Source of the DNA: CAVXYG01 sp963706835
Lineage (GTDB): Bacteria; Actinomycetota; Actinomycetes; S36-B12; GCA-2699445
Direction: 5' to 3'
Assembly (NCBI GenBank): GCA_963706835.1
Contig: CAVPOB010000005.1
Coordinates: 159,737 to 223,736, forward strand
Length of the DNA: 64,000 nucleotides
The position numbers and the translations under genes were made by a program. Positions within the stretch are counted from its first letter, which is position 1. Every line of letters starts with the position of its first letter. Shown here piece after piece: positions 36,218 through 45,810 of the stretch. A model generated the notes under the pieces. That model was not told the DNA's origin, searched no databases, and worked only from the letters and a program-made list of their open reading frames with translations.

Positions 36218-37492
36218 ATGCGTTCATCGCTAGTGCGCTGTGCGGCAGTTGCAGCAGTCGCAATCCTCGGGATGACCGCCTGCTCCAACGACAACGAGGG
36301 CGACGCGGACATGGACGCGGCGGCCTCTTGCGAACCCGACGGCGTCGTCAATATCGGGACGGTGCTGCCCGAGACCGGCGGGCTGTCGTTCCTCTGGCCG
36401 GCCATGTCGGCGGGGGTGGCCGCCGCTGTGCAGGAGATCAACGACGCCGACGGCGTGCTCGACGAACAAGTGGAACTGTTCGAGGGCGACTCCGGCGACA
36501 CCACGACGACGATCGCCGTGACGACCGCGGATGAGCACCTCCAGCGAGGCGTGGACGTGGTCGTGGGAGCCGCATCCTCAGAGGTCACCAAGACGATCAT
36601 CGACAAGGTGACTGGAGCCGGGGTGGTGCAGATATCGCCCGCCGACACTTCCACCGAACTCATCGACTGGCCCGATCGCGGCCTCTACTACCGACTGGCG
36701 CCCCCGGATCAGTTCCAGGGCTCGATCCTGGCACAGGTTGCCCAGGGGGATTCGATCGCACGCCCGGCGGTCCTGGCCCGGCAGGACTCCTACGGGGTCA
36801 ACCTGGCGAACACCTTCGAATCCGCCTTCACCGGAGCAGGGGGAGCGTTGGCTCTGGCACAGGTGCTGTACGACCCGGAGGCCGAGGGATTCGAGGAGGA
36901 GGTCGGTCTGGTCAAGGCCGCTTCCCCGGACGCCATCGTCCTGATCGGTTTCCGGGAGTCGGCCAGGGTCGTGCTCGAACTCCTCCGGCAGGGGATCGGG
37001 CCAGATGCCGTGCAGTTGTACCTCGTCGACGGCAACCTGTCCAACACCCTCTTCGCCAGCGCTCCGGGGGGGAGGATGGCTGGCGCCAAGGGCACTCTGC
37101 CCGGAGCGCAGGCGTCGGAGGAGTTCCGCAACCGGCTGCTGCGGATCGACGGGGAGATCATCGACTTCTCCTACGGTCCGGAGTCCTACGACGCCGTCAT
37201 CGTGGCGGGGCTGGCCGCCATCGCGGCCGGCAGCGACTGCGGGACGGACATCGCCGGCAAGCTGCAGGAAGTCAGCACGTCGGGTGAGCAGTGCTCCACA
37301 TTCGTCCAGTGCAGCGAACTGCTGGCCGCTGGTACGGATATCGACTATGTGGGGCAGTCCGGCCCGGTCGACTTCGGCGACAATGGCGATCCGACGCGGG
37401 CGGTGATGGGCGTCTACGCCTTCGGGGCGGACAACAAGTTGGCGCCGGTGGACTTCATCACCGGTGACGTCCCCCCGCTGCCGACGCCATAG
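36218..37492 (+). CDS. Lipoprotein substrate-binding protein, branched-chain amino acid ABC type
   Basis: Type I periplasmic-binding fold protein of 424 residues. The N-terminus is a lipoprotein signal: basic RSSLVR, hydrophobic AAVAAVAILG and lipobox MTAC with Cys at about residue 22, so it is membrane-anchored outside. The mature part starts VNIGTVLPETGGLSFLWPAM, typical of Leu/Ile/Val-type binding proteins, and has DVVVGAASSEVTKTIID and QDSYGVNLANTFESAF. No permease or ATPase genes adjoin it, so it may be an orphan receptor. The ligand is unknown. Confidence 0.87.
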   Translation: MRSSLVRCAAVAAVAILGMTACSNDNEGDADMDAAASCEPDGVVNIGTVLPETGGLSFLWPAMSAGVAAAVQEINDADGVLDEQVELFEGDSGDTTTTIAVTTADEHLQRGVDVVVGAASSEVTKTIIDKVTGAGVVQISPADTSTELIDWPDRGLYYRLAPPDQFQGSILAQVAQGDSIARPAVLARQDSYGVNLANTFESAFTGAGGALALAQVLYDPEAEGFEEEVGLVKAASPDAIVLIGFRESARVVLELLRQGIGPDAVQLYLVDGNLSNTLFASAPGGRMAGAKGTLPGAQASEEFRNRLLRIDGEIIDFSYGPESYDAVIVAGLAAIAAGSDCGTDIAGKLQEVSTSGEQCSTFVQCSELLAAGTDIDYVGQSGPVDFGDNGDPTRAVMGVYAFGADNKLAPVDFITGDVPPLPTP

Positions 37493-37524
37493 CCCTACCT
37501 GTCCCGGACAAGGACCAACGGTCG

Positions 37525-37863
37525 TCAGGCCAGCGAGCGCAGCCGGATCAGGTCGCGCAGGGTCGCGTCGATCCGCACGCGGCCGGTGGAATAGAGGTGG
37601 GCGAACCCGACATCCCTGTTCACCATGGCCACCAGGTCGTCACTGGTGCAGAGGATGCGGATGTCGGCCTGATGCTCCTGCGACTCAGCGACCCCGACGA
37701 TGAATCCCCGGTCGAGCCGACCGCGGTAGGTGACGTCGAGATCGAGGATCGTGCATCCGACGGTGCGCTGCGGAACCCGCTCCCGCTTGCCGCCCGCGTC
37801 GTGGTCGTTGAAGCGCTCGACCACCTCGAGGATGGCAGCGAGGCACTCCTCCCGGGTAGCCAT
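37525..37863 (-). CDS. SCP2-like (sterol carrier) domain protein
   Basis: Protein of 112 residues beginning ATREECLAAILEVVERFN, with RTVGCTILDLDVTYRGRL and the C-terminal RVRIDATLRDLIRLRSL pattern of small SCP2-like proteins. In many actinobacteria a protein of this kind is found just before tlyA; that context supports the call. It may bind a lipid, but no ligand is known. ATG at 37863; a GTG sits one codon upstream. Confidence 0.6.
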   Translation of the reverse strand: MATREECLAAILEVVERFNDHDAGGKRERVPQRTVGCTILDLDVTYRGRLDRGFIVGVAESQEHQADIRILCTSDDLVAMVNRDVGFAHLYSTGRVRIDATLRDLIRLRSLA

Positions 37864-37984
37864 CACGCCAGACCCGCCATCGCCATCACAGGGCGCAGCC
37901 TAGCCACCACAGTGGGGTACGGGGCAAGTGGGCCGCGCTCGGAGGTTGGGTTGCCGCCAGGTATGTTCGGAGTTGGGGGGACCC

Positions 37985-38752
37985 ATGAGACTCATCGCGG
38001 CGAGCGTGGAGGCGATCACGATGGTGCTAGATGTCATGCGCGGGTACATCTCCGTGGCCGGAGGTCTGACCGACATCTCGGTGCAGCGCGCCAAGCAGAT
38101 GGCCGAGATGGTGCTGTCGCGGAGCACGGAGGCCGCCGATCGCAGTTCGGAGCAGATCCAGGAGTTGGCCGAGGACCTCGTCAAGCAGAGCCAGACCAAC
38201 CGCGATCTGCTCATCGGGCTGATCCGGACCGAGGTGGACCGCACCGTTGGACGCATGGGCTTCGTCCGAGAGGAGGAGCTGGCGGCGGTCCGCAACCACG
38301 TCCAGCGGCTGGAGGCCCAGCTCAAGGCACTGCAGGCAGGCGCTACGGAGAAAGGGACCCAGGCCGCTCGCACCCTCACCGGTGCTGCTGGCGCGGTTGC
38401 GTCCAAGGTGAGCGCTCCCAAGGCAGCCGACGGGGCACCGAGCAGCGCGCCGGCCGCTGCAGCCCCACCAGCGCGGCCGGGTCCGATCAGCCCTCGACGA
38501 CCACCGCACAGGAACCCCCGGCGCCCGCGAAGAAGGCTGCCGCGAAGAAGGCTGTGGCGAAGAAGACCACCGCGAAGAAGGCCACGGCTGCCGCGAAGAA
38601 GACCGCAGCCAAGCAGACCACGGCCAAGAAGGCCACCGCCGAAGAAGGCCACCGCGAAGAAGGCCACGGCGCCGGCGCCGCAGGAGACCGCTGCCGCCGC
38701 CGAGGCAACGGCCGCGGATGCCGAGCCGATGGGTGCCGGCAGCGATGACTGA
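37985..38752 (+). CDS. Phasin-like coiled-coil protein with Lys/Ala-rich histone-H1-like tail (two frame breaks)
   Basis: Residues 1 to about 115 are amphipathic helices (MVLDVMRGYISVAGGLTDI, ELAEDLVKQSQTNRDLLIGL, RNHVQRLEAQLKALQAG) like those of granule-associated phasin-type proteins. A Pro/Ala linker follows. From about residue 175 to 235 there are some ten AKK(A/T) repeats, then an acidic end. The frame slips near 38468 (one base missing) and returns near 38640 (one extra); between the two the correct frame reads PAPAKKAAAKKAVAKK. Corrected length is 255. It may coat polyhydroxyalkanoate or lipid granules and bind DNA, but neither is shown. The stop overlaps the next small gene. Confidence 0.68.
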   Translation: MRLIAASVEAITMVLDVMRGYISVAGGLTDISVQRAKQMAEMVLSRSTEAADRSSEQIQELAEDLVKQSQTNRDLLIGLIRTEVDRTVGRMGFVREEELAAVRNHVQRLEAQLKALQAGATEKGTQAARTLTGAAGAVASKVSAPKAADGAPSSAPAAAAPPARPGPISPRRPPHRNPRRPRRRLPRRRLWRRRPPRRRPRLPRRRPQPSRPRPRRPPPKKATAKKATAPAPQETAAAAEATAADAEPMGAGSDD

Positions 38753-38885
38753 CGCGCGCGACGCGGTGGAGCGGGCTCGCCAGGCGCAGGATCAGTTGGC
38801 GAGCCTCGCCGACGCCGAGCGGGTCGCCGCGCTGGAAAGCGTTGCGGCGGACCTGGAATCCGCGCTGGCCGACAACGCGGACTGA
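38745..38885 (+). CDS. Small 46-residue helical protein upstream of tlyA
   Basis: ATG at 38745 overlaps the preceding stop by eight bases, and the TGA is two bases before the tlyA ATG. The product (RDAVERARQAQDQLASLADA, then acidic ADLESALADNAD) is predicted entirely helical and acidic. A short conserved protein is commonly found at this place before tlyA in actinobacteria. Function unknown. Confidence 0.6.
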   Translation: MTDARDAVERARQAQDQLASLADAERVAALESVAADLESALADNAD

Positions 38886-38887
38886 CC

Positions 38888-39689
38888 ATGGCGCGACGCC
38901 GGCTGGACGCCGAATTGGTGCGTCGCGGCCTGGCGGATTCCCGGGAGCGGGCGCGGGTGCTGATCGAGTCGGGATCAGTGACGGTATCCGGCGTCGTCGC
39001 CGAGAAGCCGTCTCGACAGGTCGATGGAGCCGATCCGATCGCCGTGCGGGATCCGGGCCCCGATGTGGGCCTCGCGCGGTGCCGAGAAACTCAGCGGAGC
39101 CCTGGAGCGCTTCCAGTCGCGCGGCCTGGCGCCTCCGGCGGGTCGGTGGTGCCTGGATGCCGGGGCCAGCACCGGCGGCTTCACCGATGTCCTGCTCGAG
39201 GCCGGTGCACGGGGCGTCATCGCGGTCGATGTCGGGTACGGGCAGCTGCGTTGGAGGCTGCAGCAGGACCCCCGCGTGGTCGTGCGGGACCGGACGAATG
39301 TGCGCCACCTGCGGCTGGCGGACCTGCCGTGGCAGCCCGATCTCATCGTGGCCGACCTGTCCTTCATCTCGCTGACTGCCGTGCTACCGGCGCTGGTGCA
39401 GTGCATGGCGGGCGAAGGTGACATGCTGCTCATGGTCAAGCCGCAGTTCGAAGTCGGCCGGCAGCAGGTCGGCAAGTCCGGGGTGGTGCGTGATCCGCAG
39501 CTGCGCGGCGATGCTGTCGCGGCGGTGTGCGAGGCCGCGCGGGAACTGGGCTGGGGGACCGCAGGAGTCACGGCCAGCCCGCTGCCCGGACCCAGCGGCA
39601 ACGTGGAGTACTTCGTGTGGCTGCGGCGAGATGCGCCAGGTGTCACCGATGATGAGATACGCGCCGCCGTAGCGGAAGGACCTGATTGA
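38888..39689 (+). CDS. tlyA: TlyA family rRNA (cytidine-2'-O)-methyltransferase (one frame break)
   Basis: An N-terminal S4 RNA-binding domain (RRLDAELVRRGLADSRERAR) is followed by a Rossmann methyltransferase domain with CLDAGASTGGFTDVLLEAGA (SAM site) and LVKPQFEVGR. TlyA proteins methylate 16S and 23S rRNA riboses, and in mycobacteria this determines capreomycin sensitivity. One extra G near 39068, before ASRGAEKLSGAL, breaks the frame; corrected length is 266. The stop shares one base with the nadK start. Confidence 0.92.
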
Positions 39690-40615
39690 TGACGCCGCAC
39701 CTCGCATCGGGCGAGACCGATCGTGCGATGGTGATGATCACGCATGCCGGCCGCGAGGCAGCCGTGCGCGTGGCGCGTTCGCTGTTGGACGCCTTCCACG
39801 AGTCGGGCGTGACGGTCTGGTTGCCGTCGGACGAGGCGCAGCGCGTTTGCCGAGATCCGGCCCACTCCTCGATCTTCGCTGCGGAGGAGATGCCGCCGGT
39901 GCCCTGCGAGCTGGTCGTCGTCGTCGGGGGCGACGGGACCATCCTGCGGGCGGCCGAACTGGCGCTGGCCATCGACGCCCCGCTGGTCGGTGTGAATCTG
40001 GGTCACGTCGGTTTCCTGGCCGAGGTCGAGCCGGAGAAGGTGCACGACGTTGCCGCGGCGCTCATCAACCGCGAGTGGGTCAGCGAGGAGCGGACCATCC
40101 TGGACGTCTCCGTGCACTTCGCCGGGCGGGAGCTCTGGCGGACCTGGGCGCTGAATGAGGCCTCGGTGGAGAAGCTCGCCCGGGAGCGCATGATCTCGGT
40201 CCTGCTCGAGGTGGACCATCAGCCGCTGTCACAGTGGGGGTGCGACGGCGTCATCTGCGCCACCCCGACCGGTTCCACCGCGTACGCCTGGTCTGCGGGT
40301 GGGCCCGTCGTCTGGCCGGACGTGGAGGCGATGGTGGTCGTGCCGCTGAGCGCCCATGCGCTGTTCGCGCGTCCCCTGGTGGTTTCGCCCGACTCCCACA
40401 TCGCGATCGACTTGGCCTCCTCCAACGCCGGCGCCGTGGTGTGGTGCGACGGGCGCCGCAGCGCCTCGGCTCCGCCGGGTTCCCGGGTGGAGGTCACCAC
40501 GTCGCCGCAACGGCTGCGGTTCGCGCGGGTGCACGCCCGACCGTTCACCGACCGGCTGGTCGCCAAGTTCGACCTGCCCGTCGGCGGCTGGCGGGAGGAG
40601 CCCCCGGCATCATGA
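39689..40615 (+). CDS. nadK: NAD kinase
   Basis: ATP (or polyphosphate)-dependent phosphorylation of NAD to NADP. The hallmark GGDGTILRAAELAL (about residue 75) and NLGHVGFLAEVE are present, followed by NEASVEK, DGVICATPTGSTAYAWSAGG and the C-terminal catalytic core. 308 residues. ATG at 39689 overlaps tlyA; the stop overlaps recN. The tlyA-nadK-recN order is conserved in actinobacteria. Confidence 0.95.
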   Translation: MTPHLASGETDRAMVMITHAGREAAVRVARSLLDAFHESGVTVWLPSDEAQRVCRDPAHSSIFAAEEMPPVPCELVVVVGGDGTILRAAELALAIDAPLVGVNLGHVGFLAEVEPEKVHDVAAALINREWVSEERTILDVSVHFAGRELWRTWALNEASVEKLARERMISVLLEVDHQPLSQWGCDGVICATPTGSTAYAWSAGGPVVWPDVEAMVVVPLSAHALFARPLVVSPDSHIAIDLASSNAGAVVWCDGRRSASAPPGSRVEVTTSPQRLRFARVHARPFTDRLVAKFDLPVGGWREEPPAS

Positions 40616-42345
40616 TCGACTCGCTGCGCATCCGGGGCCTGGGCGTCATCGCCGAGGCAGATGTCGACCTGGCCCCCGGGCTGGTCGTCGTCACTGGCGA
40701 GACCGGTGCCGGCAAGACGATGGTCACCACCGCGCTCGATCTGCTGTTCGGCGGGCGCGCCCACCCGGGCTTGATCAGGTCCGGAGCGGACCGGGCCAGC
40801 GTGGAGGCCGCGATCCGACTGCCGGACCCGTCGGCCCTGCCAGGAGCAGACGACTACGAACTGGAGGACGGTCTGCTTCTCGTTGGGCGCTCGGTCGGCG
40901 AGCAGCGGTCCCGGGCGTGGTTGGCCGGGCGGGGGGTGCCGGCCGCGTTGTTGGCCGAGATCGGTGATGAGCTCGTCGTCCGGCACGGCCAGAACGATCA
41001 GCGTCGCCTCGCCGATGCCCGCTACCGTCGCAACCTGCTGGATCGCTACGCGGGAGCCGAGCACCTGGCGGCCGTGGCGGCATTCGGGCGCACGGTCGAC
41101 CGGCTGCGGCAGTTGGACGAGGAGATCCGGGCACTGCGCCAACAGGATCGGGAATCGGCGCAGCGCGCAGACCTGCTGCGCCACGGCGTGGCGGAGATCG
41201 AAGCCGCGCAGCCGCAGCCGAGGGAGGACGAGCAGCTGCGCAACGAGCTGCGGCGCCTGGAGCACGCGGTCGATCTGCGGCAGGCACTCGGCGAGGCCTA
41301 CGAAGTGCTCCGCGAGCAGGAGGGCAGCGCCGAATCAGCGGTCGCCACTGCCCAGCATCTGCTCGCCCGTAGTGTGCAGCACGATGCGGAACTGGCTGCG
41401 CTGGTCGAGGCCCTGGAGCAGGCCGGAGTCATCATCGCCGACACGGCCAGCGCAGTGGCCGCTCACGCCGACGGCCTGGACGCCGACCCGCGACTGCTCG
41501 ACGAACTGCAGCAGCGGGTGGCCCAACTGACCGCACTGCGGCGCAAGTACGGCGACACGATCGACGACGTCCTGCGGTGGGCACGCGATGCCGCGGCGCA
41601 ACTGGAGTCCCTGGACACCGCGGAGGAGCGCCTCGCCGACCTGGCAGCGCAGCGGGAAACCGCGTTGCAGGCGGCCGTTGCCGAAGGTTCGCGGCTGAGT
41701 GCAACGCGTCGGGCCGCAGCCGCCCGGCTCTCCGCCGCCGCGACCGAGGAGCTGCACGCCCTCGCCCTGCCGCACGCCACACTGTCGGTGGGGATCACCG
41801 TGGCCGAGGATCCCGCCGGGGTGGCGCTGCCGGACGGCCGGCGGGTGGCACTGCGGCGCGACGGCTTCGACGACGTCGACATGCTGTTCGCCCCGCACCC
41901 GGGGGCACGCGAGGCGCCCATCGAACGCGGTGCCAGTGGTGGCGAGCTCTCCCGCGTGATGCTGGCGCTGGAGGTGGCCCTGGCGGGTGCGAGTCCCACA
42001 CCGGTGTTCGTCTTCGATGAGGTCGATGCCGGCATCGGCGGCCTAGCCGCAGTCGAGGTGGGCCGCCGACTGGCGCGGTTGGCGGCATCGGCACAGGTCA
42101 TCGTGGTGACGCACCTGCCGCAGGTGGCCGCCTTCGCCGACCAGCACGTGCAGGTGCACAAGGCCTCCGACGGCCAGGTCACCGCCACCAGCATCACCGC
42201 TCTGGCCCCGCAGGACCGGGCGCGGGAACTGGCACGGATGATGACCGGGCTGCAGGATTCCAGCAGCGCACTGGCCCACGCCGAGGAACTCATCGATCTG
42301 GCCGCCGCGGAGCGCGGCACCCCGACGGCGACGGCCATCGACTGA
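40612..42345 (+). CDS. recN: DNA repair protein RecN
   Basis: SMC-like ATPase of double-strand break repair, 577 residues. N-terminal Walker A is VTGETGAGKTMV (about residue 30), followed by the QNDQRRL region. Two long coiled-coil arms flank the centre. The C-terminal ABC signature is ASGGELSRVMLALE and Walker B is VFVFDEVDAGIGG. The frame is intact. Confidence 0.96.
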   Translation: MIDSLRIRGLGVIAEADVDLAPGLVVVTGETGAGKTMVTTALDLLFGGRAHPGLIRSGADRASVEAAIRLPDPSALPGADDYELEDGLLLVGRSVGEQRSRAWLAGRGVPAALLAEIGDELVVRHGQNDQRRLADARYRRNLLDRYAGAEHLAAVAAFGRTVDRLRQLDEEIRALRQQDRESAQRADLLRHGVAEIEAAQPQPREDEQLRNELRRLEHAVDLRQALGEAYEVLREQEGSAESAVATAQHLLARSVQHDAELAALVEALEQAGVIIADTASAVAAHADGLDADPRLLDELQQRVAQLTALRRKYGDTIDDVLRWARDAAAQLESLDTAEERLADLAAQRETALQAAVAEGSRLSATRRAAAARLSAAATEELHALALPHATLSVGITVAEDPAGVALPDGRRVALRRDGFDDVDMLFAPHPGAREAPIERGASGGELSRVMLALEVALAGASPTPVFVFDEVDAGIGGLAAVEVGRRLARLAASAQVIVVTHLPQVAAFADQHVQVHKASDGQVTATSITALAPQDRARELARMMTGLQDSSSALAHAEELIDLAAAERGTPTATAID

Positions 42346-42392
42346 TGCGACGACGCGGGGCGCCCGGGGCGTGCTACCGGCCCCAGCGCTGA

Positions 42393-42398
42393 TAGCCT
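42393..42398 (+). promoter_or_regulatory. -10 box of pyrG
   Basis: TAGCCT ends eight bases before the pyrG GTG, and no ribosome site lies between. Transcription probably starts at or within a base or two of the start codon. Confidence 0.45.
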
Positions 42399-42406
42399 GA
42401 CGGTCC

Positions 42407-44074
42407 GTGAGCCAAACCGCTGCCAAGCATGTCTTCGTCACCGGGGGCGTTGCCTCCTCGTTGGGCAAGGGGCTCACGGCCTCGAGCCTTGGCACCCTGC
42501 TGAAGGCCCGCGGGCTGCGGGTCACGATGCAGAAGCTGGATCCCTACCTCAACGTCGACCCTGGGACGATGAATCCGTTCCAGCACGGTGAGGTCTTCGT
42601 CACCGAGGACGGGTCGGAGACCGACCTCGATATCGGCCACTACGAGCGGTTCCTGCAGACCGACCTCAGCGGGTCGGCCAATGTGACGACCGGCCAGGTC
42701 TACTCCACCGTCATCGCCAAGGAGCGTCGCGGCGAATACCTCGGCGACACCGTGCAGGTGATCCCGCACATCACCAACGAGATCAAGGCCCGCATCCGCG
42801 CACAGGCCTCCGGTGATGTCGATGTCGTGATCACCGAGGTCGGCGGAACGGTCGGTGACATCGAGTCGCTGCCGTTCCTGGAGGCGGTACGCCAGGTCCG
42901 CCATGAGGTGGGGCGCGACCAGTGCTTCTTCCTCCACGTGTCGCTGCTGCCGTACATGGGCCCCTCGGGGGAGCAGAAGACCAAGCCGACCCAGCACTCG
43001 GTGGCCTCGCTGCGATCGATCGGCATCCAGCCGGACGCCATCGTGCTGCGCGCGGACCGCCATGTGCCCGATTCGATCAAGCGCAAGGTCTCCTTGATGT
43101 GCGACGTGGATCCCGAGGCCGTGGTGGCGGCCGTGGACGCGCCGAGCATCTATGACATCCCCAAGGTGCTGCACACCGAGGGGCTCGACGCCTATGTCGT
43201 GCGACGGCTCGGCCTGCCGTTCCGCGACGTGGACTGGACCGAGTGGGGCGACCTGCTGGAACGGGTGCACCATCCGCGGCATCCGCTGCGCATCGCCCTG
43301 GTCGGCAAGTATGTGGACCTGCCGGACGCCTACCTCAGCGTTACCGAGGCACTGCGGGCCGCGGCCTTCGCCCACTACGCAGGCGTCGACATCCGCTGGG
43401 TGACCAGTGACGACTGCGCCAGCGCCGAGGGAGCCGACGCGCAACTGTGCGACGTCGATGCGATCTGCGTCCCGGGCGGCTTCGGGGTGCGCGGCATCGA
43501 GGGCAAGCTCGGCGCCCTGACCTACGCGCGCGAGCACGGGATTCCCACGCTCGGACTGTGCCTGGGCATGCAGTGCATGGTGATCGAGTACGCGCGCAGC
43601 AAGGCCGGCTTGCGGGGGGCGAACTCGGCGGAGTTCGATCCCGAAACGCCGCACCCGGTGATCGCCACGATGTCCGAACAGGTCGATGTGGTGGCCGGGG
43701 AGCGCGACATGGGCGGCACGATGCGGCTGGGCGCCTACCCGGCCCACCTGTTGGAGGGCAGTGTGGTGGCTGCGGCGTACGGCGCGTCGGAGGTGTCGGA
43801 GCGGCACCGGCATCGCTACGAGGTCAACAATGCCTACCGCAGCCAGCTCAGCGACGCCGGGCTGGTGTTCAGCGGGGTCTCGCCGGACGGCACGCTGGTG
43901 GAGTTCGCCGAGCTGCCGCGCTCGGTGCATCCGTACTACGTCGGCACCCAGGCCCACCCGGAGTTCAAGTCGCGGCCCGCCGCCCCGCATCCGCTGTTCC
44001 TGGGACTGATCGCCGCGGCGCTGCAGCGCAACGAGACCGAGGCTGAGTCCGCGGCCGCCGGTCACGCGTCATGA
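42407..44074 (+). CDS. pyrG: CTP synthase
   Basis: Glutamine-dependent amination of UTP to CTP, 555 residues. The synthetase domain starts HVFVTGGVASSLGKGLTAS, with DPYLNVDPGTMNPFQHGEVF and TEVGGTVGDIESLPF. The glutaminase domain has PGGFGVRG, the nucleophile in LGLCLGMQ (about residue 385) and HPEFKSRP. GTG start, leaderless-like. The stop overlaps the nudix ATG. Confidence 0.97.
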   Translation: MSQTAAKHVFVTGGVASSLGKGLTASSLGTLLKARGLRVTMQKLDPYLNVDPGTMNPFQHGEVFVTEDGSETDLDIGHYERFLQTDLSGSANVTTGQVYSTVIAKERRGEYLGDTVQVIPHITNEIKARIRAQASGDVDVVITEVGGTVGDIESLPFLEAVRQVRHEVGRDQCFFLHVSLLPYMGPSGEQKTKPTQHSVASLRSIGIQPDAIVLRADRHVPDSIKRKVSLMCDVDPEAVVAAVDAPSIYDIPKVLHTEGLDAYVVRRLGLPFRDVDWTEWGDLLERVHHPRHPLRIALVGKYVDLPDAYLSVTEALRAAAFAHYAGVDIRWVTSDDCASAEGADAQLCDVDAICVPGGFGVRGIEGKLGALTYAREHGIPTLGLCLGMQCMVIEYARSKAGLRGANSAEFDPETPHPVIATMSEQVDVVAGERDMGGTMRLGAYPAHLLEGSVVAAAYGASEVSERHRHRYEVNNAYRSQLSDAGLVFSGVSPDGTLVEFAELPRSVHPYYVGTQAHPEFKSRPAAPHPLFLGLIAAALQRNETEAESAAAGHAS

Positions 44075-44728
44075 CCGGGTCGATCCGCGACGAGCCGGCC
44101 GACCTGGCCCCGGCTGCAGCAGCGCCTGGCCTACGAAGGCCGGGTGTGGGACGTGCGCGTCGATGATGTCACGCTTCCCCACGGCGAGACGATCACCCGG
44201 GACCTGGTCCTGCACTACGGCGCGGTCGGGGTCATCGCCCTCGATGAGCAGGACCGGGTTCTGCTGCTGCGCCAGTACCGCCACCCGGTCGGCATGTACC
44301 TGTGGGAGCCGCCCGCGGGTCTGCTCGACGACCCGGCCGAGTCGCCCCTCCGCACCGCTCAGCGGGAGTTGGCCGAGGAGGCCGGACTCATCGCCGGGCG
44401 CTGGTGGGTGCTGGCGGACTGGTTCAACTCGCCGGGCGGCAGCTCCGAGGCCTTCCGGTGCTTCCTGGCACGCGATCTGCAGCCGCTGCCGGGCGGGCGA
44501 CCGGCCCGGTCCGGGGAGGAGTTCGACTTGCCCAGCCGCTGGGTGCCGCTCGACGAAGCGGTCGCAGCGGTGCTGTCCGGTCGACTCCACAACCCGGCCA
44601 CGGTCGCCGGGGTGCTGGCGGCATCGATCCAGCGGTCGGCCGGATGGCGGGATCTGCGCTCGCCGGATGCCGATTGGCCGGCCCGCGATCACCTGCGCAG
44701 CGCCGACCGGATCCGTCCTCCCCGCTGA
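44071..44728 (+). CDS. NUDIX hydrolase, ADP-ribose pyrophosphatase-like (one frame break)
   Basis: The Nudix box spans PAGLLDDPAESPLRTAQREL plus AEEAGL, with the metal-binding Glu residues at about position 97-101. The N-terminal strand region VWDVRVDDVTLPHGETITR and the downstream FNSPGGSSEAFRCFLARDL match ADP-ribose pyrophosphatases, which typically follow pyrG in actinobacteria. One extra base near 44118 breaks the frame; corrected length is about 218. The xerD recombinase gene that often comes next is absent. Confidence 0.88.
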
Positions 44729-44846
44729 GCCGGACACCGGCAACCTCGCCATCCCGCTTGTCGCGGCGCCACCGCGACGCCTAGTGTCACCTTCAAGGGG
44801 TACGTCAAAGGGGCAATGGCACCCGCGTGCGCGTGTGGAGGCGGCG

Positions 44847-45749
44847 ATGGACGACGAACTGGATCTCCGGGATCCCGATCTGGCTGCTGCGCGGGCGTCG
44901 GCCCACCAGCGGGCCGCGGTCATCGCGCTGTGCAACCAGAAGGGCGGCGTCGGCAAGACCACGACGACCATCAATCTGGGCGCCGCGCTCGTCGATCGGG
45001 GCTACCGCGTGCTCCTGGTCGACTTCGACCCCCAGGGAGCAGCCTCCGTCGGCCTCGGCATCAACGCGCACTCCCTGGAACGGACCATCTATAACCTTCT
45101 TCTTGAACCTGAAGGTTCGGCGGGGGACGTGGTGGTCCAGACCGCGATTCCGGGCTTGGACCTGGTGCCGGCCAACATCGACCTGTCGGCCGCCGAGTTG
45201 CAGCTGGTCACCGAGGTGGGCCGGGAATCGGCCCTGAAGCGCGTCCTGGAGCCGCTCCTGCCGCAGTACGACGTCGTGCTCGTCGACTGTCAGCCGTCCC
45301 TGGGGCTGCTGACGCTGAACGCGCTCTGCGCGGCCGACTGGGTGTTGGTGCCGCTGGAGTGCGAGTTCTTCGCCCTGCGCGGCGTGGCGCTGCTGATGGA
45401 CACCATCGACAAGGTGCAGCGCAGGTTGAACCCGAACTTGAGGGTGATGGGCGTGCTGGCCACGATGTTCGACGGGCGCACCGTGCACGCGCGGGAGGTG
45501 CTGCAGCGCCTCCAGGACGGCTTCGGGGACAAGGTCTTCGCCACGGTCGTGAACCGGACCATCAAGTTCCCGGAGACCTCCGTGGCGGGGATGCCGATCA
45601 CGAGGTACGCGCCGTCGTCCACCGCGGCCCAGGCCTACCGCGACCTCGCAGAGGAGGTCCTGGCCAAGTTGGCGCGGCCGGTCCCGCGAGGTCTGGTGCC
45701 AGCGGCCGCCGAGGCCCCCGCCGCCGCTGCCCGGGACTCCGTCGGCTGA
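44847..45749 (+). CDS. ParA/Soj family ATPase encoded upstream of scpA
   Basis: Deviant Walker A CNQKGGVGKTTTTINLG (about residue 30), switch region VDFDPQGAASVGLG, and VLVDCQPSLGLLTLNAL for Walker B. The 300-residue protein belongs to the ParA-like ATPases that precede scpA-scpB in actinobacteria. No parB is adjacent, so it may act in segregation or in positioning other cargo. ATG at 44847 with GGAG six bases upstream. The Ala-rich C-terminus is family-variable. Confidence 0.93.
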   Translation: MDDELDLRDPDLAAARASAHQRAAVIALCNQKGGVGKTTTTINLGAALVDRGYRVLLVDFDPQGAASVGLGINAHSLERTIYNLLLEPEGSAGDVVVQTAIPGLDLVPANIDLSAAELQLVTEVGRESALKRVLEPLLPQYDVVLVDCQPSLGLLTLNALCAADWVLVPLECEFFALRGVALLMDTIDKVQRRLNPNLRVMGVLATMFDGRTVHAREVLQRLQDGFGDKVFATVVNRTIKFPETSVAGMPITRYAPSSTAAQAYRDLAEEVLAKLARPVPRGLVPAAAEAPAAAARDSVG

Positions 45750-45810
45750 CCCGGACCCCGCGCGTGTCGCGCGGCACGGCGCGGTGCTGGCGATCGGCTA
45801 CCGTCGTAAC

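Noticed and set aside
44847..45749. Chromosome origin region because of a ParA-like gene
   Set aside because: No parB, dnaA or parS-like sites nearby; this ParA type is the usual neighbour of scpAB.
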